From positions 6,056,501 through 6,120,500 of the forward strand of contig NZ_CP115484.1 in the NCBI RefSeq assembly GCF_027627475.1: a stretch of 64,000 nucleotides of DNA, written 5' to 3'. The notes beneath the pieces are model-generated. The model saw only the letters and a list, made by a program, of their open reading frames with translations. It did no database searches and was not told where the DNA came from. Positions 9,034-20,923 of this stretch are shown here, piece by piece. The position numbers were made by a program, and so were the translations under genes. How positions within the stretch are numbered: position 1 is the first letter of the stretch; every line of letters begins with the position of its first letter. Source of the DNA: Paenibacillus sp. SYP-B4298 (GTDB lineage: Bacteria > Bacillota > Bacilli > Paenibacillales > Paenibacillaceae).

Positions 9034-11295
9034 ATGACGTTTTATGCTCATAGCCGGGATGACGAGGTGTATCAGTTTCTCAAGGATCATCTGGAGGAGG
9101 TCGCCCGGAGGAGTCGAAGGCATGCCGATGCGTTCGGAGCGGGGGCGCTTGCCTATCTGGCTGGTCTGCTTCATGATATTGGGAAGTATTCAGAGCCGTT
9201 TCAACAGCGTGTACGCGGGCGTAATGTACGAGTGGATCATTCCACCGCTGGCGCCAAATGGCTGTTGAATAAGTCGTCGTATAGCAAGCATATTGGAACA
9301 AGCGGAGCCACTCCGTATCTGGCCAGGCTGGTAGCGATGTCGATTGCTGGACATCATGGAGGCCTCCAGAATTATGGGAGCCAGGATGAAGATAGCTCGT
9401 TCATGAAACGAGTATCCAAAAGGGATGACGAGTTACCGGACTGGTCGCAAGCATGGAAAGAAATAAGAGTGCCAGAAGAAAAGATGGCGCTTCCATATGT
9501 ATTTCAACCTCATTTACTACGTGAGCATATGAATAGTCTTGCGTGGAAATACAGCTTTCTAGGTCGTATGATCTATTCTTGTCTTGTGGATGCAGATTCC
9601 ACGGATACACGGGATTTTACGAATGAGGCAGACAGGCGAATTATGGAGGAGTGGCGGCAGCCGACACCTGAGGAGCTGCTGAGGCGGTTGAATGCATATC
9701 TGCTTCCATTCGAGAAGTCGGAGCCAACTCGCATCAACATACAACGCAAGCACATACAGGATGCGTGCCGGAGGCAAGCGAGAGAGGCTGGGCGTGGGCT
9801 GTTCTCCCTGTCCGTTCCGACAGGTGGAGGAAAGACATTGTCCTCTATGTTATTTGCACTGGAGCATGCAATAAAGCATGGACTGAGGCGAATCATTTAT
9901 GTCATCCCATTTACGAGCATCATCGAGCAGAATGCCAAGGTGTTCCGTAAGGCTCTGGGCGATGACGCAATATTAGAGCATCACAGCAACTTCAATATGC
10001 AGGATTATGAGGAAAATCATGATCCCAAGGAGGCCAGGCTTGCCAAGCTCAGTGCGGAAAACTGGGAGTCACCTGTTGTTGTGACGACGTCGGTGCAATT
10101 TTTCGAATCCTTGTTCTCCAACGCTAGAAGCAAATGCCGCAAGCTGCATAACATCGCTGGCTCCGTGATCGTAGTGGATGAGGCTCAAAGTCTACCAAGA
10201 GGATATGTTATGCCCTGCCTTCATGCACTCCAGGAGCTTGTCTCGCATTACAATTGCTCTGTGGTTCTGTGTACAGCGACTCAGCCGTCATGGGACAAGC
10301 TGGGTTTCCCAGCGCATGAAATCATGGATTCGCCAACACCCATGCAATTGATGGATACATTTAAACGAGTAGAGGTCCGTAGCTACGGAGACCTTGGGGA
10401 CGAAGTTCTGGATGAGACTGTAACCGACTGGATTGAAGCATCGGAGCAGGTACTCTGTATTGTAAATACTCGCAAGCATGCAAGATTGTTATATGACCGT
10501 TTGAAACCGCATTATATGGAAGATTTGTATCATTTAAGTGGTCGGATGTGTGCAGCCCATCGAATGGAGACACTCGATCAGATAAGAGACCGACTGAGCA
10601 ACAAACAGCCGTGTCGTGTTATTTCTACGCAGTTAGTCGAGGCTGGCGTGGATATTGATTTTCCAAAGGTGTTTCGTGCGATGGCGGGACTGGATTCAAT
10701 CGCGCAGGCTGCGGGCAGATGCAATCGTGAAGGGAAGCCGCAGATGGGGGAGGTTCGTGTGTTCTACCCGGAGCGGCATGGGATGCCGGACAGGGGATGG
10801 ATGAGAGAGACGGCTGCTGAGGCTCGGCATGTGCTTCGCTATGAGGGAGATGCGCTGTCGCTATCTGCGATGCAGAACTATTTTGACCGAATCTACGGAC
10901 TAAATGATGATACTGTGAGTCAGAAGACGGATGACAAGGGCATTATGGAGCTGCTAAAGCTGAAAAATTCCAATCTCGAAATTCCATATGCCGAGCTGGC
11001 GGATCGCTTTCAGTTTATTGAGGGGCAGATGCAGAGTATTGTTATTCCTTACAATTCTAAGGCAAGGGGCGTCATTGAGGAGCTCAAATATAGTGCTTAC
11101 CCGACCGTAGTGCTGCGCAAGCTGCAGGCTTATTCGGTGCAGGTATATCGATTTGAGCTATCGGCGTTACTGCAGGCGGATCTGCTGGAGAGTATAAATG
11201 GTGTGCTTGTACTGGCCGAACCGGCCTACTACAGTGAAGCAACCGGGCTGCTGCAGCCAGACAGTGTAGTGGAGCATGAGGTATTAATTTTCTAG
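9034..11295 (+). CDS. cas3: CRISPR-associated nuclease/helicase Cas3 (type I-C)
   Basis: This 753-residue protein is the effector nuclease recruited by Cascade to unwind and degrade target DNA. The N-terminal HD nuclease domain is seen at LLHDIGKYS (residues 45-53) with a later DHSTAGA. The SF2 helicase shows Walker A PTGGGKT (about 262-268), DEAQ at 382-385 and QAAGRCNREG (motif VI). The start is ATG 9034 behind AGGAGGG (9022-9028); an upstream in-frame TTG at 9013 has no ribosome site. It is the first gene of the canonical I-C operon. An intergenic stretch of about 220 AT-rich bases before it, with TATAAT at 8909-8914, probably holds the promoter. Confidence 0.97.
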   Translation: MTFYAHSRDDEVYQFLKDHLEEVARRSRRHADAFGAGALAYLAGLLHDIGKYSEPFQQRVRGRNVRVDHSTAGAKWLLNKSSYSKHIGTSGATPYLARLVAMSIAGHHGGLQNYGSQDEDSSFMKRVSKRDDELPDWSQAWKEIRVPEEKMALPYVFQPHLLREHMNSLAWKYSFLGRMIYSCLVDADSTDTRDFTNEADRRIMEEWRQPTPEELLRRLNAYLLPFEKSEPTRINIQRKHIQDACRRQAREAGRGLFSLSVPTGGGKTLSSMLFALEHAIKHGLRRIIYVIPFTSIIEQNAKVFRKALGDDAILEHHSNFNMQDYEENHDPKEARLAKLSAENWESPVVVTTSVQFFESLFSNARSKCRKLHNIAGSVIVVDEAQSLPRGYVMPCLHALQELVSHYNCSVVLCTATQPSWDKLGFPAHEIMDSPTPMQLMDTFKRVEVRSYGDLGDEVLDETVTDWIEASEQVLCIVNTRKHARLLYDRLKPHYMEDLYHLSGRMCAAHRMETLDQIRDRLSNKQPCRVISTQLVEAGVDIDFPKVFRAMAGLDSIAQAAGRCNREGKPQMGEVRVFYPERHGMPDRGWMRETAAEARHVLRYEGDALSLSAMQNYFDRIYGLNDDTVSQKTDDKGIMELLKLKNSNLEIPYAELADRFQFIEGQMQSIVIPYNSKARGVIEELKYSAYPTVVLRKLQAYSVQVYRFELSALLQADLLESINGVLVLAEPAYYSEATGLLQPDSVVEHEVLIF

Positions 11296-11334
11296 TTCCT
11301 GTATCTGGCAGGTATGCTGGCTGTTGACGTTTAG

Positions 11335-13856
<2,522 letters not shown>

Positions 13857-13904
13857 CAGGTGCAATATGGTAAACAATACGATCGATAAAGAGAGGGATC
13901 AGCT

Positions 13905-14786
13905 ATGGCAGAGAGAACGCCTTTGACGAAGCGATATGAGTTTGTACTGTTATTTGATGTGGAGAATGGCAACCCCAATGGAGACCCGGATGCTGGTAAT
14001 CTGCCACGTATCGATCCAGAGACAGGCTGCGGGCTTGTCACCGATGTGTCGATTAAGCGCAAGGTTCGCAATTATGTGGAGCTCGCTCAAGATAACGAGG
14101 AAGGGTATGCCATCTATGTGAAGGAAGCGGCTGTGTTGAACAATCTGAATAAGGAAGCCTTCCTCAGTCACCCAGATATGGAGCTGAAGGAGAACAAGGC
14201 GGACAAGATGGTTGCCAAGAGGAAGGAGGATCAGCAGACGCTCACGCGCTGGATGTGTGACAAATATTATGATATTCGCACTTTCGGCGCTGTCATGACC
14301 ACTGGGGTGAACTGTGGGCAGGTACGCGGGCCGGTACAGTTCAGCTTTGCCAGAAGTATTGATCCCATCGCACCGATGGATGTGACGATTACACGGATGG
14401 CGGTCACGAATGAGAAGGATGCGGATAAGGAGCGGACGATGGGACGCAAGAGCATCGTACCCTACGGATTATACAGAATGGAGGGCTTCATCTCTGCGCC
14501 GCTTGCGAACCAGACAAACTTTGGCGAGGAGGATCTGGAGCTGCTGTGGAATGCGCTAATCCAGATGTTCGATCATGACCGCTCCGCATCCAGAGGAAAG
14601 ATGGCAGCCCAGAAGCTTATCGTATTCGAGCATGATAGTCGTCTGGGCAATGCGCCGGCTCATAAGTTGTTCCAGCTTGTTAAGGTACAGCGCAAGCAAG
14701 AGGTGGACATTCCCCGTTCCTTTGAGGATTATGAGATAGAGCTCCACCCGACGCCAGAAGGTGTACGAATGCTAGAGAAGCTGTAG
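13905..14786 (+). CDS. cas7c: Type I-C Cascade backbone subunit Cas7c (Csd2)
   Basis: Several copies of Cas7 coat the crRNA spacer and form the Cascade backbone. The 293-residue protein shows the Csd2/Csh2 signature FVLLFDVENGNPNGDPD near the start, then IKRKVRNYV and TTGVNCGQVRGPVQF, all typical of the RAMP fold. Its length is normal. It lies between cas8c and cas4 in the standard order, and the cas4 start follows nine bases after the stop. Confidence 0.97.
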   Translation: MAERTPLTKRYEFVLLFDVENGNPNGDPDAGNLPRIDPETGCGLVTDVSIKRKVRNYVELAQDNEEGYAIYVKEAAVLNNLNKEAFLSHPDMELKENKADKMVAKRKEDQQTLTRWMCDKYYDIRTFGAVMTTGVNCGQVRGPVQFSFARSIDPIAPMDVTITRMAVTNEKDADKERTMGRKSIVPYGLYRMEGFISAPLANQTNFGEEDLELLWNALIQMFDHDRSASRGKMAAQKLIVFEHDSRLGNAPAHKLFQLVKVQRKQEVDIPRSFEDYEIELHPTPEGVRMLEKL

Positions 14787-14795
14787 GATGGTGTG

Positions 14796-15485
14796 ATGGG
14801 GAACGCACTGGAGACGGATGATTATGTGATGCTGTCTGGAATTCAGCACTTTGCGTTTTGTCCGAGACAGTGGGCGCTGATCCATATCGAGCAACAGTGG
14901 AAAGAGAATGTGGTAACGACCGAAGGGAATGAGGTTCATCGGCGTGTAGATGACCCCTTCTTCGATGAGACACGCTTGGACAAGCGGTCTGTGCGGGCAA
15001 TGCCGCTAGTATCGGAGAGCCTGGGCATACGCGGAATCGCAGATATGGTGGAGTTCAGGAGACAGGGCGAGCCCTCAGCAGAGACCGTGATTTTGCCAGA
15101 ACGAGAGGGACACTGGACGGTGACCCCTGTCGAATATAAGCGAGGCAAGCCCAAGAAGGCAGATCATGATGCTCTACAATTGTGCGCGCAGGCGATGTGC
15201 TTGGAAGAGATGATGGGAGTATCTATTCTGGTAGGGGAGCTGTACTACCATGAGATACGTCGGCGGGAACAAATTATATTGACGAGCCCCCTTCGTCAGC
15301 GTGTTGCGGCCATAGTATCGGAGATGAAGCACATCTATGCGGCTGCCTCCACACCTAAAGCGGTGTATAAGGCCCATTGTCGTCAATGCTCCATTGTCTC
15401 GCTCTGTCAGCCCAAATGGAGTCGCAAGGGGGCGAGATCCGCAGCCATGTATATCGAGCATAGTATTGGAGAGTTGGAGCTATGA
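14796..15485 (+). CDS. cas4: CRISPR-associated exonuclease Cas4
   Basis: Cas4 trims prespacers and selects those with a correct PAM before integration by Cas1-Cas2. The 229-residue RecB-like protein has Cys22 in FAFCPRQWALIH and a C-terminal Cys195-x2-Cys198-x5-Cys204 cluster, which together bind an Fe-S cluster. VTPVEYKRGKPKKADHDALQL carries the ExK nuclease motif. ATG 14796 follows AGGA at 14785-14788; GTG 14793 is an alternative. The stop overlaps cas1 by four bases. Confidence 0.95.
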   Translation: MGNALETDDYVMLSGIQHFAFCPRQWALIHIEQQWKENVVTTEGNEVHRRVDDPFFDETRLDKRSVRAMPLVSESLGIRGIADMVEFRRQGEPSAETVILPEREGHWTVTPVEYKRGKPKKADHDALQLCAQAMCLEEMMGVSILVGELYYHEIRRREQIILTSPLRQRVAAIVSEMKHIYAAASTPKAVYKAHCRQCSIVSLCQPKWSRKGARSAAMYIEHSIGELEL

Positions 15486-16306
15486 GAAGACTGCTGAATA
15501 CCTTATACATTACCATGGAGAATGCGTACCTGCATGCTAAAGGCGAGACGCTGATTGTACGGGCAGATGGCGTCAAGGAGAGGCAGGTGGCTCGTATTCA
15601 ACTGGAGTCGATTGTCATCTTCAACTACTCGGGCGTTAGCCCCGATGCGATGCAGCTATGTGTAGAGAATGGAATTTCACTGGTCTTCCTGAGTCCAACG
15701 GGTCAGTTCAAGGCAAGAGTGACCGGAGAGGTGTCTAAGGCAGCGACACTGGAGCAGCTTCGGGGAATTGAGGGGCTGGGGTCTCGGCATTATTTCTCAG
15801 CGTTTGCGGAGCAGATCGTTGCTGGACGCGAGACGTTTCAGTTCACGGGAAGGGTGAGGCGCCCGCCGCGTGACCGGGTTAATGCCTTGCTCTCTTTCCT
15901 GTACACGATGCTTGCGAATGATGTTACACATGCATTGGAGACAGTGGGACTCGATCCGCAGGCAGGCTATCTTCATCGTGACCGTCCGGGACGTAACAGC
16001 CTGGCGCTGGATATGATGGAGGAGTTCCGGGTATACATGGCGGATCGTATGGTGCTGACCATGATTAATCGGAAGCAGCTCGGTCGTGATGATTTCATTG
16101 AGAAGGAGAATGGGGCATTTCTCTTGACCGATGAAGCGCGCAACAAGGTGTTACAGGAATGGCAGCAACGGAAGCGCGACGAGATTGTACATCCTTTCTT
16201 TGAAGAGAAGATCGCTGTCGGTCTCTTACCCTATGCGCAGGCGATGCTATTGGCAAGATATATGCGTGGTGACCTGGACGATTATCCGCCATTCTTCTGG
16301 AAATAG
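15482..16306 (+). CDS. cas1: CRISPR integrase Cas1 (type I-C) with a large internal in-frame deletion
   Basis: Cas1 integrates new spacers at the leader end of arrays. Type I-C Cas1 is normally about 343 residues; this one is 274. The N-terminal beta domain (to about residue 84, TGEV) runs directly into ATLEQLRGIEG, whereas relatives have some 65-70 residues of linker and helices between these blocks. Both sides stay in one frame, so this is a clean deletion near 15731-15746. The metal ligands remain: Glu97 in RGIEG, His165 in YLHRDRPG and Asp177 in ALDMMEE. Loss of the first helices of the C-terminal domain could destroy dimerisation or Cas2 binding. Identity is certain; activity is doubtful. 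Confidence 0.95.
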   Translation: MRRLLNTLYITMENAYLHAKGETLIVRADGVKERQVARIQLESIVIFNYSGVSPDAMQLCVENGISLVFLSPTGQFKARVTGEVSKAATLEQLRGIEGLGSRHYFSAFAEQIVAGRETFQFTGRVRRPPRDRVNALLSFLYTMLANDVTHALETVGLDPQAGYLHRDRPGRNSLALDMMEEFRVYMADRMVLTMINRKQLGRDDFIEKENGAFLLTDEARNKVLQEWQQRKRDEIVHPFFEEKIAVGLLPYAQAMLLARYMRGDLDDYPPFFWK

Positions 16307-16317
16307 GGGGGATAGGG

Positions 16318-16608
16318 ATGATGGTGTTAATTACTTATGATGTCAATACGACCTCTGTTGCAGGACAAAGGCGGTTGAGGCAGGTTGCGAGAACATGTGA
16401 GGACTATGGGCAGCGTGTTCAGAATTCCGTATTTGAGTGTCTGGTTGACCCGCAGCAGCTCAAGGAAATGCAGATCAAGCTGGAGCGAATTATTGATCCA
16501 CAGACAGATAGCCTACGGTACTATCGGCTTGGAGCGAACTGGAAGGGGAAAGTCCAGCATGTGGGAGCCAAGCAGGGCTATGATCCAGAAGGGTTCTTAA
16601 TGGTATAG
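16318..16608 (+). CDS. cas2: CRISPR-associated protein Cas2
   Basis: Cas2 forms the core of the Cas1-Cas2 integration complex. The 96-residue protein opens with MVLITYDVNT, the first strand of its ferredoxin fold with the conserved Asp, and has the SVFECLVD strand. The length is normal. Two adjacent ATG codons (16318 and 16321) follow a G-rich ribosome site. It is the last gene of the operon, 11 bases after cas1. Confidence 0.96.
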   Translation: MMVLITYDVNTTSVAGQRRLRQVARTCEDYGQRVQNSVFECLVDPQQLKEMQIKLERIIDPQTDSLRYYRLGANWKGKVQHVGAKQGYDPEGFLMV

Positions 16609-16611
16609 TGG

Positions 16612-16792
16612 CCTCGCAGGGTTTGCGAACCCCAAGCTAACATTAAAATGCCGGGAGGTTCGCAAACCCTTGATATTACTGCATTTATTGTAGTATTCTA
16701 CTATTAGCAGCTTTATTCTAGTCTTCGTTTTTGAGGGGTTCGCGGAAATCGCTCGATAACCCTAGCAATATCAAGGCTTTGAGATGGCCGCC
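16612..16792 (+). promoter_or_regulatory. CRISPR array 2 leader
   Basis: A perfect 13-base inverted repeat (GGGTTTGCGAACC at 16619-16631, GGTTCGCAAACCC at 16657-16669) flanks a stretch nearly identical to that in the array 1 leader. A third GGTTCGCG lies at 16737-16744, 48 bases before the first repeat. The AT-rich middle probably includes the promoter. These repeated elements are candidate binding sites for the integration machinery or a host factor. Confidence 0.8.
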
Positions 16793-18085
<1,293 letters not shown>

Positions 18086-18233
18086 TGGCGTCACACCTCT
18101 GAGCTTTAAATGTCGGCTTAGTCTCATCTTAGGCGGAGACTGAATTAGTTGTATCTGTTGTTTTACCTCCGTGCCGAAGTAGAGCCTAACAGACTCCAAT
18201 TTACTACCTATCAAGAGGGCGGGTGCATACCGC

Positions 18234-18977
18234 ATGGTAATCGATCATAGCAATCTTGAAGAATACCGGGACCCGGTGAATTATGATCTGGAATTTGGCG
18301 GAGAGTCTGGCAAATACAAGTTCTTTCTTGAGCTGGCACAACTGAATCCGGGGGACGTGCTGGAGCTGGCATGCGGCACAGGCTTAACGACCATCCCCCT
18401 GGCCGAGGCGGGGATTCCTATAACAGGTGTGGATCTATCCTCAGCCATGCTCGCATACGCACGAGTCAAAGGGCAGAGCTTGCCTGTGCAATTTGTTGAA
18501 GGCGATGCGCGCACATTCAAATCCGAGAAGCGTTATTCCATGATCTATCTGACGGGCAATGCATTCCAAGCCTTTCTGAGTGACGAGGATCAGGCCGCCC
18601 TGCTCACGACCGTGCATAACCACCTAGAGCCGAGCGGGGTGTTCTCCTTCGAGACACGCAATCCCTTAGGAACAAATCTGTCAGACGAGGAGGAGAGCGA
18701 GTGGGGAGCATTTATCGATAAGGATGGTCATCCTGTCAAGGTGTCGGGGATGCAGTCCTATGATGCCGCCAATCAGATTATGCACTGGGTTACTTTCCGT
18801 GATTGGGGATTCCGAAGAACCACCTCACGCATTGCCTGTCGGTTCACGGATAATGATACGCTGACAAGTCTATTAGCAAGCCACGGCTTCAGTATAGAGA
18901 ACCAGTATTCTGATTGGGACAAGACGCCATTCTCTCCTGTGTCTCCTTCCATCATCAGTGTGTGCCGCAAGAGGTGA
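18234..18977 (+). CDS. Class I SAM-dependent methyltransferase
   Basis: The 247-residue protein has the Rossmann methyltransferase motifs: VLELACGTGLTTIPLAEAG (motif I, SAM binding), ITGVDLSSAMLAYAR with the ribose-binding Asp, FVEGDARTF, and a motif IV-like YSMIYLTGNAFQAF. The closest type is the Methyltransf_25/11 small-molecule group, and the substrate cannot be told. It stands alone just after array 2, with weak purine-rich sequence before ATG 18234. Nothing else is seen in 18086-18233 except a short GTCTC/GAGAC hairpin. Confidence 0.85.
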   Translation: MVIDHSNLEEYRDPVNYDLEFGGESGKYKFFLELAQLNPGDVLELACGTGLTTIPLAEAGIPITGVDLSSAMLAYARVKGQSLPVQFVEGDARTFKSEKRYSMIYLTGNAFQAFLSDEDQAALLTTVHNHLEPSGVFSFETRNPLGTNLSDEEESEWGAFIDKDGHPVKVSGMQSYDAANQIMHWVTFRDWGFRRTTSRIACRFTDNDTLTSLLASHGFSIENQYSDWDKTPFSPVSPSIISVCRKR

Positions 18978-19239
18978 GCCTGCCTCACCCCTGTCCCTCT
19001 TCTGTCCACCCTCCTGTCCAATGCTCCGGGTACACTCGTAGCTTGTTCATTTTGCCTCGCTCACTGCCTGTTTGCAGTCAGTACTTTATTTGATCCCCCT
19101 GCCGATCCGATCCACTCTCTCCTTTCTCTATTACTGCAAGATCATAATAATTTATTCCAAAAAGTATAATTTATAGGGTTCACTGGATTGGAGAAGTGTG
19201 CTAGCCTTAACAAAAAAGATGTAAAAAGGGGTTGGATGA

Positions 19240-20238
19240 ATGGAGAGATGCTCGCTTCCTTTAGCGAATTCCCCAATTAAGTATTTACAGCTTCATGCCT
19301 ACAGGCTATCTATTATTCTGCATCATGAAGAGAGCTGGCCGTGGTTCTACTCCAATTTCATTCAACTGGTGGGCCGCAGAGGAGCCGACCGGGATGCATA
19401 CCGTATTGATTTTCTGAATGCGTCGGAGGATTTCCACACGGCTTTTCCATGGTTGGATTACTGCCCCATCATCAAGGATGTGTTCCTGGGCAAGTTAGGA
19501 TGCAATATCCATGAGTTACTGCAAGCCTCACTGCAAGAGCAGCTATATATTTATACCTTCGTAGATGAATACTATATTCCCCACAGGCGTTCCTACCGAC
19601 AGCAGCATTTCAGACATGATGTCTTGATCAGCGGCTATGACCTCACAGACCGAACCTATACGATTGTTGGCTATGACGAGAATATGATCTATCGAGAGAC
19701 CAAGGTACGATTTGAACAGATGGAGCAGGCGATTATGAGCGTCGATGCCGTCATCACTCAGATCTACAAGAAAACGATTCACTATGAGCTGGATATGGAG
19801 GCGATTCAGAACGCGCTGACCGATTATATCCATGCCTACAATTCTAGCAAAAGGCTGCGGTCATTTATTAGCCCTTTGTCGGATCAGCATGAGTTCGGCA
19901 TGGGGGTGTACCGCGGATTTCTGGAGCATCTGGATAAGGTTAGAGAGGACAAGCTCTACTATGATATCCGATTGACTCATCTGTTAATGGAGCATAAGCA
20001 GTGCATGGCGATGCGTCTGGAATACTTGAAAGGGCAGCATCGGCTGAACCATGCGGATGAGCTGCAAAGCCAATGCCGAGAGATGGTCGATCTGACAATG
20101 CGGCTTCGTCATGCTTATCTCAAGATTACACTAGGCACAGACAGGGAGGCGGTCGATAAGGTTCGCACGCTCGCTCTGGCGATACAGACGGCCGATGAAG
20201 CTTTGACTGAACGCATATTGAATAACCTAATTATGTAA
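19240..20238 (+). CDS. BtrH N-terminal-like protein, probably from a natural-product cluster
   Basis: The 332-residue protein resembles the BtrH_N/DUF4872 family, acyltransferase-like proteins of cysteine-peptidase-like fold found in non-ribosomal peptide and aminoglycoside clusters. Characteristic segments are YIYTFVDEYYIPHRRSY, then FRHDVLISGYDLTDRTYTIVGYD, near residues 105-150. The C-terminal half is helical and charged. ATG 19240 follows AAAGGGG at 19225-19231. It begins a run (small protein, gene debris, two exporters) that reads like a decayed biosynthetic locus. The family assignment is by eye; the substrate is unknown. Confidence 0.5.
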   Translation: MERCSLPLANSPIKYLQLHAYRLSIILHHEESWPWFYSNFIQLVGRRGADRDAYRIDFLNASEDFHTAFPWLDYCPIIKDVFLGKLGCNIHELLQASLQEQLYIYTFVDEYYIPHRRSYRQQHFRHDVLISGYDLTDRTYTIVGYDENMIYRETKVRFEQMEQAIMSVDAVITQIYKKTIHYELDMEAIQNALTDYIHAYNSSKRLRSFISPLSDQHEFGMGVYRGFLEHLDKVREDKLYYDIRLTHLLMEHKQCMAMRLEYLKGQHRLNHADELQSQCREMVDLTMRLRHAYLKITLGTDREAVDKVRTLALAIQTADEALTERILNNLIM

Positions 20239-20274
20239 ACGTTATCATTCGGGTGTCGAAGGGGGTGAATGCTG

Positions 20275-20463
20275 ATGATCAAGCTCGAAATCTATACGCA
20301 GGACTACAATAAGGTCACTACGACGGTGGAGCATTACAACCCGGAAGACATCAATCGCAAAATCAATGAGCGGCAGGCGCAGACGATTGTGATTGGCGAC
20401 GTCATCATCGACCCGCGCAATATTTTGAAGGTTGTGCCTGTACGTTCAGAAGAAAACGGATGA
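20275..20463 (+). CDS. Small conserved-looking protein of unknown function (62 aa)
   Basis: ATG 20275 follows AAGGGGGTG at 20259-20267 with good spacing; the earlier ATG 20269 is too close. The protein is compact and mixed alpha/beta (MIKLEIYTQDYNKVTT ..., VIGDVIIDPRNILKVVPV), with no signal peptide or membrane span. I do not recognise the family. It is 36 bases after the BtrH-like gene and probably co-transcribed, which hints at an accessory role in the same locus. Confidence 0.6.
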   Translation: MIKLEIYTQDYNKVTTTVEHYNPEDINRKINERQAQTIVIGDVIIDPRNILKVVPVRSEENG

Positions 20464-20485
20464 AAGACATAAGCGAAGGGGCGAA

Positions 20486-20557
20486 ATGATGAGAGTACTC
20501 GGGTTAAGCGGGGGACTAGACTCGATCTGGGACGATGAGCCAGGCAATTTCAATTGA
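20486..20557 (+). pseudogene. Truncated 23-codon start of a gene, possibly a carbamoyltransferase
   Basis: A strong AAGGGG (20476-20481) precedes tandem ATGs and MMRVLGLSGGLDSIW..., which ends at TGA 20557. The RVLGLSGGLD start resembles the N terminus of NodU/CmcH-type carbamoyltransferases. The rest of such a gene is absent, and the sequence passes into an adenylation-domain remnant in another frame. I read it as a gene start left by a deletion; the family is a guess. Confidence 0.35.
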
Positions 20558-20909
20558 AGCAAGCTTCGTGAGCATGCACTGCTGTACTGGAAGAGAATGG
20601 ACGGCTGCGCTTAGCTATCGATCATTAATACGCTGGCAATGCACAATACGACCGCGGGGCGGTCACACCCTCAGGGAGCTGCTGGAGCTGCTTACCTACT
20701 CAGAGCTGCTTGGGCGGGCGGAGAAGGTGTCCGGATGGCTGTGTGCCAATGGTGGTATTCGCAAGGGTGATGTTGTTGGGCTAATGGTTGAGCGTTCGGT
20801 GGACATGCTGGCAGGACTGCTGGGCATCTTGAAGGCGGGGGATGGTGCAATGCAAGGTGCAATGCAAGGTGTACTCGCGCCTATCTTCCGCTACTATTTT
20901 GCATCATAG
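20535..20909 (+). pseudogene. Remnant of a non-ribosomal peptide synthetase adenylation domain
   Basis: Within this open frame, 20691-20846 encodes LTYSELLGRAEKVSGWL... and VVGLMVERSVDMLAGLLGILKAGDG, which matches core motif A1 and the segment before A2 (normally LKAGGAYLPIDP) of adenylation domains. The match stops where the motif should continue, at a 12-base tandem duplication (GGTGCAATGCAA twice, about 20843-20868). The first 50 codons look random. A whole domain would need over 500 residues, so this is debris of a deleted synthetase gene. Confidence 0.6.
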
Positions 20910-20923
20910 GGGGGCAAAGCTGC

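Noticed and set aside
15482-16306. Cas1 as a frameshifted pseudogene
   Set aside because: Both conserved blocks are in one uninterrupted frame with a normal start and coupling to cas4. The difference is an in-frame gap, not a frameshift.
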